Source: Datura wrightii (Eukaryota; Streptophyta; Magnoliopsida; Solanales; Solanaceae). From it: a stretch of 64,000 nucleotides of DNA. This document shows positions 1 through 11,182 of the stretch, one piece after another; position 1 is the first letter of the stretch, and the number at the start of each line of letters is the position of its first letter. The translations under genes and the position numbers were made by a program. The stretch spans positions 65,262,001-65,326,000 of the forward strand of contig JASDFA010000019.1 of the NCBI GenBank assembly GCA_035772735.1. The letters run 5' to 3'. Below the pieces are notes generated by a model. The model had not been told where the DNA came from, searched no databases, and saw only the letters and a program-made list of their open reading frames with translations.

Positions 1-1004
1 TAGCATTAGTGACTAATGCCTTTGTAATCATTATCAACATTCTGCTAACTTATTGAAATTACTCCACCTTATTTTTCATGGTTCATTATTTTCATCCTTT
101 GTGTAATATCAGCCACTATTTTCACACCCATGAATTCCACAATTAGCCTTTTATACGCAAGAGATAGCCTTTTGTTCCATTCTTTTCTCTTTTGGTAATT
201 CGAGGTCTTTCAACCCACATGATTCATTCCTTTTGTAACAATTTTGGGTGCTACCTCACTTGAAGTTCTCATTTTTTTTCCTTTTTCTCTTGCAGACCCC
301 AAAACATAGTATTTTGCCTCATCTTCACATTCATCTCCTTATCACTCCCTGATTCATTTGCTTGAAGCCCCCCATTTTCATTATTTTATTACTATCAATT
401 AAGGAGGATAGCTGCCAAAGAGAAGCACTAGAATTGGTCATTCAACTTGTAGTATGGTTTCCAAGAAAGGGTCTGAGGCTCAAACATTGGCTATCAAAGA
501 TAACGCTCAAGGAGTTCATTTAGGGTGAAGTGACTACCAAAAGGAGGCCTATGATCATGTTCTAAGTGCAACTACATCTAGGATTTCGCATTGAATCACA
601 CTTGGGGCAAGTTCTAGACAAGAAGAGATGCATGTGATTCACAATAAGTCCTTACCACACAAGGCATCACTCCTCAATAGACCACAAAAGTCAATATCTA
701 CATAAAATCTTTGTCTAAGACATCAAAACATTCAAATTCATAAGTCAAGCAAGGAATCTACAAAGTATGACAAAGAGTGCTATGTTATTAGTTCAAGCAT
801 CTACTCATTATCACTTTCATTTTCCTACCCTATTTTTTTTTTAAAATTCCATTTCAAAATTTTTTCGGTGGTTCCTCTAAAACAACTCTATAAAAGACTC
901 AAAAACAACATGGCATTTTCCCTAAAGAAATTCATCACTCCATCTATCATCGGGAAATGCCAACCTGGTGCAACAAAGAAAAGAGAAAGAAAACAAATGA
1001 ATGC
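1..1004 (-). mobile_element. Athila-like element G, 3' non-coding spacer (part)
   Basis: No ORF of note. Read on the minus strand, about 240-640 matches the plus-strand spacer of element F around 33050-33440. Both contain a 'cttgtctagaact' stretch, an 'acttagaacatgat' stretch and a 'gaggtagcacc' stretch in the same order. This is the long non-coding region between the third ORF and the 3' LTR of Athila-type elements. It is cut by element A: its last five bases (1000-1004, AATGC) are repeated at 10931-10935. The 3' LTR of G would lie left of the window. The assignment to G rather than to a sister copy is inferred from orientation and order. Confidence 0.65.
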
Positions 1005-3498
1005 TGTCACGCACCGAGTTTGCACCCTGGACGGGACAGAGTACTTGAAGTCACAGGTAATCCCAGTACAGGTCTATCATACAATGGCATCTGAGTAAAT
1101 GCGAAAATATAGCGGAAGCTGTAAAGTAAACTTATACAACATTTATGAAATAGAGTGGGATCATAAATTTAAGAAAAACATCTGAGCAAAACTACATGTC
1201 TGAAAACCCAAGTATATGTCTGAAAGCCATTATAATTGATAAGTTGCTGGGACAAACCCCCATTTAACTCAAAATCTAAATAGAAGAAAGTAAAAAATTG
1301 AATATAGTAATCTTCGTCCTCAAAAGATGAGGATTCACCAAATAGGATAGTTGAAGTCTTCTGAGAGCGGTCGGCTAGTGAGGCTGAGACTGAGATCCTG
1401 CAGCTGTATCATAAAATGATACAACATAAAAGCATGTGTCAGTACTTTGAATGTACTGAGTAAGTGAGAGAAACCATACACAAGAAATGAAATAATTGAA
1501 CTAAAAAGACATGTAATGACCAACTGAACTGTTGAAACTAAATAACTGTAATAAGTTGAGATGGTCTGAAAGACCCTGTCTAATGGTCAAGGACATGCCC
1601 TAAATCTGAGATACTGAACTAAACTGGTCTGAACTGACTAATCTGAGACTAAGCTGAGCTGACTAGTGGGAGAGTCTATAACCAAAATATAACCACGTGA
1701 GTTAGACGTGGAGTCCGATGTATACACCCCATTGATAGGACCCAATATACCATACTAGGGTATAAAGGCATGAACTGGGTGATCAGAAGTCTGGGGCCTT
1801 GAGGCCAATAAACTGTAACCTACGGTGGAAACGTAGTTCTGGGAACCTGGGTGCGCTACAACCCCGGTCTGCTCGTTGCTAAGTCCTACTCCCACTGAAT
1901 AGTCCTAGACTGAATACTAAGCTGATAGCTCGAAACTGGGCACAATACTAGTCAGGAATACCTATCTGGAAGCACCCTGAAAGTCTTATCAGACTGGATT
2001 CTGAATCTAGGTTCTAAGACTAGTCGTAGTTGCTTATGGGGAAGCGTCATAATCTTCTAAGAACAAGTTGTATTCTGTAACTGGGGTCCTAAGGCTGGTC
2101 AAAGCTGCTTATCTAAAAGTTTCATGACCACTTAGTGAACCAGAAGAATTGATTTCTTTGTCTGACTCTGACAATTCGGTGGTATCAGTGACACCCTGGA
2201 AATTTCTGTAGTCAAACTGATCAGCCGACATTTTTGACTAACACTGGATATTTTAGCATTTTGACTGAAACTAAACTGAGAATAGTATGACTGGTTATCG
2301 ATACAATCAACAAAATGGGAGTTCCCAACACTGATAGAATCAAGATAAAATTTTGATATGTTGACACTATTGAAAGATTCTAGTTTCTCTGTGTTCAAGA
2401 CTAGGGCTAGATTTCACATTACAAGAATAAGCAACAAAGTAGTCACAAACTGGTATAACAACATCAAAAATTAACATAAATGATATTTCACATCATTTAA
2501 GCGAGGTCTGATAGATAATTTCTTAACATTCGAAAGTCTCAGGACTAGAACCGATAGAGAAAATAAAAAAGGATTTTGGGGACACAAGGGAAGAACTATT
2601 CCCTTGTTGAATTCTCACATACCTGGTCGACAGAACCGGAGAATTTCCTTGAGAACCAGAAGAGAAGTGGACTGCGTTAGTTCTTGCTCTAAAAGTTCCT
2701 GAGAGAAACTCTATGACTTTTTTTTGAAAATCTGCGTGGGGAATAAGGGGGAACTGTTTATCCCCTCTAAATTCCTATAAAAATATACTAAAACGACATA
2801 GTTTAGAGTCTAGGAGGTTAGAAAATTACTAAAACACCCTTAGGAAGTTCGCAGGAAAACTGCCTGTCAGGTCCCCACGAGGGACCTAACGAGTCATGCC
2901 CAGTGACCACGATTCATGGTAACAATCGTGAGGTACGTTGCCAATTTCCCCCTGCTGGTAACCACGAGTCACTCCACGATTCGTGAGATGAGGGATGACT
3001 TGTGGGATCTAGTCGTGATGTACACTGGATATTTTCTCCCCAATTCCAAAAACTTGCCAACGACTAACCTCACGAGTCATCAGGCGACCCAACGACTCGT
3101 GGTCACCTCCCGTTAACCTCACTACCCAAAAGTCTCCTGGAGGCACCACTGGTAACACCACGGCTCGTGGAGACCCAAACAAGTCATGGTGAGGACCCTT
3201 CGGGTACACTGCCTGACTACTCCAACTCCCAAACAAATCCTGACCATGGGTAACCCCACGAATCGTGGTAAACATCCTGACCATGGGTAACCCTATGACT
3301 CGTGGTGTTGTCCACGACTCATGGTCACGCCCTTTTCCAATTTTTCCCATCAAGCTCAAGGTGTCACCATGAGTCACTTAATGACTCGTGGTCACTCCTA
3401 CGGGTCACAGAATGACTTGTTCTATGACTTGGTGCAGATTTTCTAGTTTTCTCTGTTTTAAGTCCTGGGTCTAGTCTTTGAGTTTCTGGGGAATTACA
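1005..3498 (-). repeat. Element A 3' LTR
   Basis: The minus-strand LTR starts TGTAATTCCCC at 3498 and ends ...GTGACA at 1005. It aligns along its length with 8505-10930 (for example 1086-1420 with 8590-8920), with many substitutions and indels. The U3 part (about 2860-3420) carries repeated imperfect copies of an inverted motif close to CCACGACTCGTGG. Small ORFs inside the LTR are shadows. Confidence 0.92.
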
Positions 3499-3514
3499 AT
3501 ATCTCCCCCTTTGG
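3499..3514 (-). other. Element A polypurine tract
   Basis: The minus strand reads CCAAAGGGGGAGATAT directly before the 3' LTR. This is the usual plus-strand primer of Ty3/Gypsy elements. The equivalent of element C is at 40845-40859. Confidence 0.85.
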
Positions 3515-3764
3515 AACATTCATCCTTGAGTGTTGGAAAAAACATAGGAAAGCAGAGAAAAGCAATGTTTATACACAAATACTTATCATGGAAGTTGGAA
3601 ATTAGCGGAATGACTACCTCTGAACTGGATCACAAGTCTGAATTGAATTCACTAATCATAGACATACTCATTTACATGAAAGAAACTGAAACATACGAAC
3701 TGAAAGAACTTTTGGGGAGAAAATTGATACATTAAACTAAGACTGAGATGGAAGGGAACAAATG

Positions 3765-5343
3765 GGGGTATCTAGACATCATATCTGCTTCGGCCTCCCA
3801 CGTAGCTCTCTCAACTTGTTGATTCCTCCACAAGACTTTGACCGAAGCTACCTTCTTGTTCCTCATTTTATGAACCTGATAATCAAGGATCTAGACTGGC
3901 ACCTATTTGTATGAGAGACTATCTTTCACTCCCACACTGTCCAATTCCACAATTAAAGTTGGATCACCGATGCACTTCTTCAATAGTGACACATGGAATA
4001 CTAGGTGCATGAATGCCAACTCTGACGGTAATTCCAACTCATAAGCTACCTTGCTAATTCGCCTTAGAATTCTCTAGGGTCCCATATATCTCGCACTGAG
4101 CTTTCCTTTCTTTCCAAATCTCATTACCCCTTTCATGGGTGAAATTTTTAGGTAAACCCAGTCAGCTACAACAAACTCCAACTCTCTTCTCCTCACATCT
4201 GCATAAGATTTCTGATGGTTCTAGTCTGTTCTCAATCATTCTCTGATGAGTTAAACTTTCTGCATAGCTCCATGAACCGAGTCTGGCCCGATTAGAGTAG
4301 CTTCACCAACGTCAAACCATCTGATGGGAGATCTGCACCTTCTACTATACAATGCCTCAAACGACGCCATCTGGATACTAGAGTGGTAGTTGTTGTTGTA
4401 AGCAAATTCAATGAGAGGCAAGTGATCATCCCAACTACCCTTGAAATAGATCACGCACGCTCTCAACATATATTCTAGGGTCTGAATAGTTCGGTCAACT
4501 TTTCCATCTATCTGCGGGTGAAAAATTGTGCTGAGCTTGAACTGTGTACCAACTCTCTTCTAACAAAGACTTCCAGAAATGAGAGGTGAACTAGGTACCT
4601 CTGTTTGAGATAATGGATAGTGGTATCCCATGAAGTTTGACCAACTACCGGATATAAAGCCTAGCATAGTCCTCAGCTGAATCTGTAGTTTTAATTGGGA
4701 GGAAGTGTGCTGACTTAGTCATCCAATCTACAATTACACAGATTGAATCATGTTGTTGTCGAGTCTGAGGTAGGCCCGTAATAAAGTCCGTATTTACATC
4801 TTCCCACTTCCACATGGGTATGCTAATATCCTGAGTCATACCTCCCGGTCTTTGGTGTTCTACTTTGACTTGTTGGCAATTCAGGCACTTGGCTACAAAT
4901 CCAACGATGTCTCTCTTCATGCTGTTCCACCAGTAAATATCCCGTAAATCCTGGTACATCTTAGTAGCAATAGGGTGGATGGGACACCTCGATCTATGCA
5001 CTTTAACCAATATTTGCTGTCTCAAATCACTGACGTTCGGTACACACAATTTTCCCTAGTAACGGAGCACACCATCTCCCCCTTTGGAGAAAGCCGCAAC
5101 CTCTTTTTTAAGAACCACTTTCTTCAGCTTAAACAAGATTGGATCCTCATCCTGTCTGGACTTTACTTCAATAACAACAGATGAATCTGACCCACTCTGC
5201 ACAACTACTCCACCCTCAGCTGAATCAACCAACTGCACCCCTAATCGAGCTAGTCTGTGAACATACTTTACTAGTTCCTTTTTGCCTCCCTCAACATGAG
5301 TCACGCTCCCCATAGACACTCTACTCAGGGCATCAAACACCAT
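3765..5343 (-). pseudogene. Element A integrase with C-terminal chromodomain (broken)
   Basis: This is the C-terminal third of a chromovirus pol; integrase joins the cDNA into host DNA. About 5343-5050 is the RNase H/integrase linker. The piece at 5049-4645 holds the zinc-binding region ending CLNC and the start of the catalytic core (DFITGLP, VIVDWMTKSAHF). The piece at 4469-4251 continues the core (FAYNNNYHSSI). About 4200-3765 encodes the C-terminal region (MKGVMRF, ELPSELA, FHVSLLKKC) and a chromodomain (VKVLWRN followed by WEAEADM). Several stops and frame changes interrupt the reading. The element C copy of the same region (41089-41560) is open and supports the call. Confidence 0.88.
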
Positions 5344-5344
5344 A

Positions 5345-6640
5345 TTGGCTTTGCCCTAGTTATATAGAACGCTCATGTCATAGTCCTTCAGGGCTTTAAC
5401 CACCTTCTCTGATGAAAATTTAGATCCTTCTGACTGAACATGTACTGGAGGCTTTTGTGATCGGTGAAGACATCCACGTGAGCCCCATACAGGTAGTGTC
5501 TCCATATTTTCAATAGAAACACCACTGCTACCAACTCTAAGTCATTAGTTGGATAATTCTTTTCATAAACCTTGAGTTGTCTAGAGGAGTAGGCTTTCAC
5601 CTTGCCCTGCTACATCAGAACGCAACCGAGTCCAACTCTAGAAGCAACGCAATACACTACAATCCCATCTGATCGTTCCGATAGGATCAACACTTGAGAG
5701 GTAGTGAATCGAGTTTTCAACTCCTAGATACTCTTCTCACACATATTTGACCACTGGAATTTAAACTTCTTCTAAGTCAACCTATTTATAGGGGATGCTA
5801 TAGAAGAAAAGTCTTCCACAAAGCGCCGGGTAATAACCGGCTAGACCCAAGAAACTTTTGATTTCAGTTGGGGAAGTAGGTCTGGGCCAGTCTTTCACCA
5901 TTGTTATCTTCTGAGGATCAACCTAAATACCCTCACCCGAGACCACATGACCCAGGAAAATCATGTACTTTAGCTAGAATTCACGTTTGCTAAACTTGGC
6001 GAACAACTGGTTGTCCTTGAGTGTCTAAAGCACTATCCTCAAGTGATTAGCATACTCTTCCTCATTTCTGGAGTATACCAGAATGTCATTGGTAAATACA
6101 ATGACGAACATATCTAGATACTGCTTGAAGACTCTATTTATCAGGTCCATAAAGCCTGTAGGGGAATTTGCTAGTCCGAAGGACATAACCATGAACTCGT
6201 AGTGACCATACTGAGTTCTGAAAGCTATTTTTGGTATGTCACACTCTCTGACTCTTAGTTGATGGTACCCCGACCTGAGATTTATTTTGGAGAAACAGTT
6301 GGCTCCCTGAAGTTGGTCGAACAAGTCATCAATTCTGGGTAGGGAATACCTGTTCTTGACTGTGACATTGTTTAATTGATGATAATCGATGCACATTCTG
6401 AGGGTACCGTCTTTCTTTTGCACGAATAGTATTGGAGCACCCTAGGGAGAGATGTTAGGTCTGATAAAACCTTTATCAAGAAGTTCGTTTAGCTGCTCCT
6501 TAAACTCCTTCAGCTTAGTGGAGCCATTCTGTAAGGAGGGATGGAGTTGAGCTAAGTATTTGGGATAAGGTCTATACCGAAGTCTATTTTCGACTTTGGA
6601 GGGACTCCAGGAAGATCTTCGGGAAACACATCAGGGAACT
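5345..6640 (-). pseudogene. Element A reverse transcriptase and RNase H (broken)
   Basis: RT lies at 6640-5950 in minus order. MQKKDGTLRMCIDYHQLN marks the fingers, then LPRIDDLFDQLQGA and FSKINLRSGYHQ with the first catalytic Asp position changed to Asn (family FSKIDL). The palm motif at about 6090 reads FTNDILVYS where the family has a YxDD-type motif, so the active site is damaged. RNase H follows at about 5800-5345, with an open piece at 5600-5388 (KNYPTNDLELVAVVF, GAHVDVFTDHKSL). Stops separate the pieces. The domains themselves are certain; activity is excluded by the lesions seen. Confidence 0.9.
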
Positions 6641-7240
6641 CACTGACAACTGGGACTAATTGGATAATTAGGGTCTCAGAGTTGGAGTCTTTGACCCGAA
6701 CTAAATGGTAAATTCACCCTTTGGAAATAAGCTTTCTGTCCTTATGGTAGGAAATAAACCTACCCTTAGGCACTGAACTATTGCCCATCAATTTTAGAGC
6801 TGGCTCATTGGGGAACTTAAACCTGACAACCCTAGTTCTACAGTCAACTGAGGCATAATTGGAGTGTAACCAATCCATGCCAAGAATGAGGTCAAAGTCA
6901 CCTATGTCTAACTCTACAACGCCAGATGGAATGACCTCATTGAATACGGAGACTGGGCATTTTCTATACACCCGACTGGCTCTAACTGACTCGCCAACTA
7001 AGGTGGAGACTGAAAATGGTTCTAACAGGACCTATGGACTGATATAGAATTGGACTGCTACGTAGGGTGTCACGAATAATAATATGACCCCTGAATCTAG
7101 TAGGCCATATACATCTAGATGGAAAAGACGTAACATACCCGCGACCACGTCTGGTGACCTCTCTTGATCCTAACGAGAAAATAATGCATAAAAATAGTTT
7201 TGGCACTGACCGCCATCCATACATGAAGTGTTGGCCTGCT
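6640..7240 (-). pseudogene. Element A aspartic protease (broken)
   Basis: This is the retropepsin region of chromovirus pol, which matures the Gag-Pol polyprotein. The active-site region is in 7224-6982 in a damaged frame; it corresponds to the LLDPGATLSFV of element C at about 54020 and reads DSGVIL here. The downstream open piece at 6971-6714 has the family motif DLILGMDWLHSNYA, then VDCRTRVVRFKFP. The frame is lost between the two parts. Confidence 0.83.
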
Positions 7241-8284
7241 GAGTTGGTCGGCCTACGGAGCTGCTGAAATAGTGGATTGTGACCTTCCTCGTCCTGCAGA
7301 CGGCCTTAAGTCAATTACCAAGTTGTCCATAACAAAAACAGCCCTCTCGACCCCAAAGACACTCTCCTGGGTGGTTCTTGCAACACTTAGGGCAAACTGG
7401 ATAGTGATTGCTGGCACTGAAGCTCTGGGATTGAGATCCAGATGCTCCATATCTCTGATCCTTGCGGGACCAAAAAGTAGGGGCACTGGTTGAATTGGGT
7501 GTTGGGGCCCTCTGTTTTTGTTGTTGCTGTTGCTGCTGTGGGCGACTACTACCACTGAATCTCTGATTGCCAAAATCTGACTGGCTGGCTCTTGACCAGT
7601 TGTTCTCCCATTCCAAATATTTCAATTTCTCTGCCTCAATTTGCTGGGCATGGACGATGAGGCTGGAGAGATCGATGTCCTGATTGATGTGAGCCCTTGG
7701 CTCAGCTACCATCTTTGGAGCATACTTAGACAACCTGATGAACTCTAGAGCATATTCTTTTACTTTTTTGTTGCCTTTCTTCAAGTTCATGAGCTCTGCC
7801 ACCTTGGCCTCCCCAAGCTCCCAAGAGATTAACTTGTCTAGGAAGGCTGTAGTAAATCCTCCCATTTCACCGGCCATTCTCCTACTGGTCTCCTCTCCTT
7901 CCATTGTTCGTACCATATCTAGGTTACCCCTTTCAACTGGTAGGCAGCCAAGTTGGCACTCTCCAAGGAGCTGACAACCATAATCTAGGTGATCTTTCTA
8001 ATCTCATCGACAAACACATGTGGGCCCTCTCCCACCTTAGATCCCTGAAAATTTGGAGGGTTCATTTGAGTGAATTACCATAGTCGGGAAGCTGCTACGG
8101 ACCCAAAATGTTTTATTAGAACCACCTACTCGTTCACCTTGTTGTTAACTGTTTGAGCGAGCAGCCGGATAACCTCCCTGAACTCTACGGTAGACATTGA
8201 GTCGTCCTGAGGGGCTGCCGGTGTTGGTGGGGTAGGTGGGTGAGCGTTACTAGCCCTTCCAACATTACCAAATCGCTGAGGCAT
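7240..8284 (-). pseudogene. Element A Gag nucleocapsid protein (broken)
   Basis: The start is the minus-strand ATG at 8284-8282 (MPQRFGNVG...). The N-terminal half holds at least four in-frame stops at positions that are Gln in this family, including three TAGs. The retrotransposon gag core runs from about 8050 to 7690 (motifs MNPPNFQGSK, AAYQLKGVT, VKEYALEF, LSKYAP). The open part is 7916-7311. A polyglutamine run lies near 7510-7545, and a C-terminal cysteine/histidine zinc knuckle (CPKC, NHPGEC) lies near 7320-7390 with substitutions. Gag packages the element RNA in virus-like particles. Confidence 0.88.
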
Positions 8285-8504
8285 AATTCACTGAAATGAA
8301 ACAGAGCACGAGTTAGGAGAACGATTCTGGAATTGAATTTCAATGCACGATAAAGAGTATGAATAAAACAGAGTTTTCCTAATAACATCTCCTAGCCTCC
8401 CCTTCATAAGTGTGGCGCACTTCACATCCCATGAAAAGGACTCTGCTCGATGTGGCTTTCACACATCCGAGGATACCATAAATTCAATGCTCTGATACTA
8501 TGTT
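8285..8504 (-). other. Element A leader with tRNA-Met-type primer binding site
   Basis: On the minus strand, TAGTATCAGAGCATTGAA at 8500-8483 lies four bases inside the 5' LTR. It matches the family primer site TGGTATCAGAGC (seen intact in element B at 37665-37682) with one substitution. The short untranslated leader to the gag ATG at 8284 follows. Confidence 0.82.
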
Positions 8505-10930
8505 TTTTACACCCTAAGTTTACACCCTATACATGATACTTGAGGTAACAAGTAACCCCAAGTCAACCCCTAGTCTATCATACACTGGCATCTGAGTAAA
8601 TGAGAAAATATAGTGGAAGATGTAAAGTAACTTATAAAACATTTATGAAATAGAGCTGGATCATAAATTTTAAAAAAAACATCTGAGCAAAACTACATGT
8701 CTAAAAACCCAAGTCTGTCTCTGAAAGCCACTATAACTGATAAGTTGCTGGGACAAGCCCCCAACTAACTCCAAATCTAAATAGAAGAAAGTAAAACTGC
8801 ATATACTAATCTTCTTCCTTGAAAGATGAGGATTCACTAAATAGGACAGCTGAAGTCTTCTGAGAGCGGTTGGCTAACAAGGCTGAGACTGATATCCTGT
8901 AGCTATATCATAAAATGATACATCATAAAAGTATGCGTCAGTACTTTGAATGTACTGAGTATGTGAATGAAACCACACATAAGAAATGAAACAACTGAAC
9001 TAAAAAGACATCTAATGACCAACTGAACTACTGAAACTAAATAACTGTAATAAGATGAGAAGATCTGAAAGACCCTAAACCTAAGATATTGAACTGGTCA
9101 GAACTAACTAATATGAGACTAAAAACTGAGCTGACTAGTGGGAGAATCTATAACTGACATATAACCATGTGAGCTGGACGTGGAGTCCGATGTATAATCC
9201 CCATTGGTAGGACCCAATATACCTTGCCAGAATATAAAGGCATGAACTAGGTGATCACAAGTCTAGGGCCATGAGGCTAATAAACTATAACCTACGGTGG
9301 CAACATAGTTCTGGGATCCGGGATGCGCTAGAACCCAATCCGCTCAGTGCTAAGTCTTACTCCCACTGGATAGTCCAAGACTGAATAATAAGCTGATAGC
9401 TCGAAACTTAGGCCCAAGAATAGTTAGGAATAGCTATCTAAAAAAAACTTGAGAGTATTATCATACTGAATTCTGAATTTGGGTTCTAAGACTGGTCAGA
9501 GCTGCTTATCGAGAAGCATCGTAACCGTCTAAGAATAAGTTGTAATCTGTAACTGGCATCCTAATGCTGCTCAGAGCTTCTTATCTAAAAGTGTCATAAC
9601 CCCCTAGTGAACCACTAGAAGTGAGTTCTGAGTATAACTCTGATAACTAGGAGGTATCACTTATACCCCGGGAATTTGTGTAGTCAAACTGATCAACTCA
9701 CATTTCTGACTAACACTGGATATCCTAGCATTTTGTCTAAAACCAAACTTACAATAGTCTGACTGGTTTTCGATACTCTCAACAAAATGGGAGTTCCTAA
9801 CACTGATAGAATCTAGCAAATTTTGATATGTAACCACTATTGCAAGATTCTAGTTTCTCTGTATTCAAGACTAGGGCTAGATTTCACATTATAGGAATAA
9901 GCAACAACATAGTCACCAACTGGTGGAAGAACATCAAAAATTAACATAAATGATATTTCACATGATTTAGGCGAGGTCCGACAGATAATTTCATCACATT
10001 CGAAAGTCTCAGCACTAGAATTGATTAAGAAAACAAAGAAGGATTTTTGGGGACACAAGGAAAGAACTATTCCCTTTTTGAAGTCCCACATACCCGGTGG
10101 AGAGATTTGAAGAATTTCCTTGAGAACTTGAAGAGAAGTGGCCGGCCCTAGTTCTTACTCCGAAAGTTCCTAAGAGAAACTCTCCGACTTTTTTTTGAAA
10201 ATTTGTGTGGGGAATGGGGGGAAACCGTTTATCCCCTCTAAATTCCCTTAAAATATACTAAAATGACATAGTTAGAGTCTAGAAGGTTAGGAAGTTACTG
10301 AAACACCCTTAGGAAGTTCGTAGGAAAACGGACTGTCAGGCCCCCATGAGTGACCTAATATGTCGTGCCCAATGACCATGACTCATGGTCACAATCATTA
10401 GGTACACTTCCAATTTCCCCCTATTGTCCACCACGAGGCACTCCATGATTCGTGATGTGAGGGACAACTCATGGGGTCCAGTATTGATGTGCACTGGAAG
10501 TTTTCTCCCCAATTCCAACAACTTTCCAACGACTGACCTCACAAGTCGTCAGGTGAACCAATGACTATTGGTTAGATCTCATTAACCTCACTACCCAAAA
10601 GTCTCCTGGAGGCACCACGGGCGACACCATGACTCATGGTGACCCAAACGAGTCGTGGTGAGGATACATTGTGTACACTGCCTGACTACTCCAACTCCCA
10701 GACAAATCCTGACCACAAGTCACCCCATGACTCGTGGTGTTGACCACTGCTCGTTGTCACCCCCTTTTCCAAGTTCTTCCACCAAGCTCAAGTTCCTCAC
10801 CATGAGTCACTTAACGACTCGTGGTCACTCCCACGGATTACAGAATGAGTCGTTCTGTGACATGGTGCAGATTTTCTAGTTTTTTTTATTTTAAGTCGTG
10901 GTCTAGTCTTTGAGTTTTTGGGGCATTACA
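8505..10930 (-). repeat. Element A 5' LTR
   Basis: It starts TGTAATGCCCC on the minus strand at 10930 and ends at 8505, aligned to 1005-3498. The terminal TGTCACG has decayed to TTTTACA, so the exact end is set by comparison with the other LTR and by the AATGC target duplication at 10931-10935. The U3 at about 10330-10880 again carries the CCACGACTCGTGG-like reiterated motif. Confidence 0.9.
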
Positions 10931-11182
10931 AATGCTCCTCGGGAAAAAAACCGTGGTTTAAATAAAACCCTTGGAGTTTATTTATTATTATATTATTTAT
11001 AAAGGCGAACAAGAAAACTTCGGTAATGCATGCAAAATTTATCAATTCAAAGCGGAGATCCCTTCTTATCACTAACACATCAACCTTCAAAACTAAATAA
11101 TGTCATTCATTTTATTACCACAAAAAGCCCAGCCAGGGAAATCATAAACAAAAAAAATAAACAAAAGCCCGACAAAGGCTAT
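10931..11182 (-). mobile_element. Element G spacer fragment between insertions A and E1
   Basis: No ORF. A 252-bp AT-rich piece bounded by the target duplications of A (AATGC, 10931-10935) and E1 (GCTAT, 11178-11182). It continues 20565 onward once E1 is removed, and 1004 downward once A is removed, so it belongs to the minus-strand element G between its third ORF and its 3' LTR. Confidence 0.75.

Larger units (their letters stand above)
1005..10930 (-). mobile_element. Element A: complete, degenerate Ty3/Gypsy chromovirus (Tekay/Del-like)
   Basis: A full-length LTR retrotransposon on the minus strand with LTRs of about 2.4-2.5 kb, a tRNA-Met-type primer site, gag, protease, RT, RNase H, integrase with C-terminal chromodomain and a polypurine tract. 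It is flanked by a perfect 5-bp target duplication, AATGC, at 1000-1004 and 10931-10935. The domain order and the chromodomain place it among chromoviruses; the long LTR suggests Tekay/Del. Every coding domain carries stops, so it cannot act on its own. The two LTRs differ visibly along their length, indicating an old insertion. It sits inside the 3' spacer of element G. Confidence 0.92.

Noticed and set aside
868..1098. ORF of 76 codons spanning the left LTR border of element A
   Set aside because: It crosses the insertion site at 1004/1005, so it is an accidental fusion of spacer and LTR sequence.
3009..3377. 122-codon minus-strand ORF in the A LTR
   Set aside because: It lies in the reiterated CCACGACTCGTGG region of U3; GC-rich repeats lack stops in this frame, there is no protein motif, and the other LTR does not keep it.
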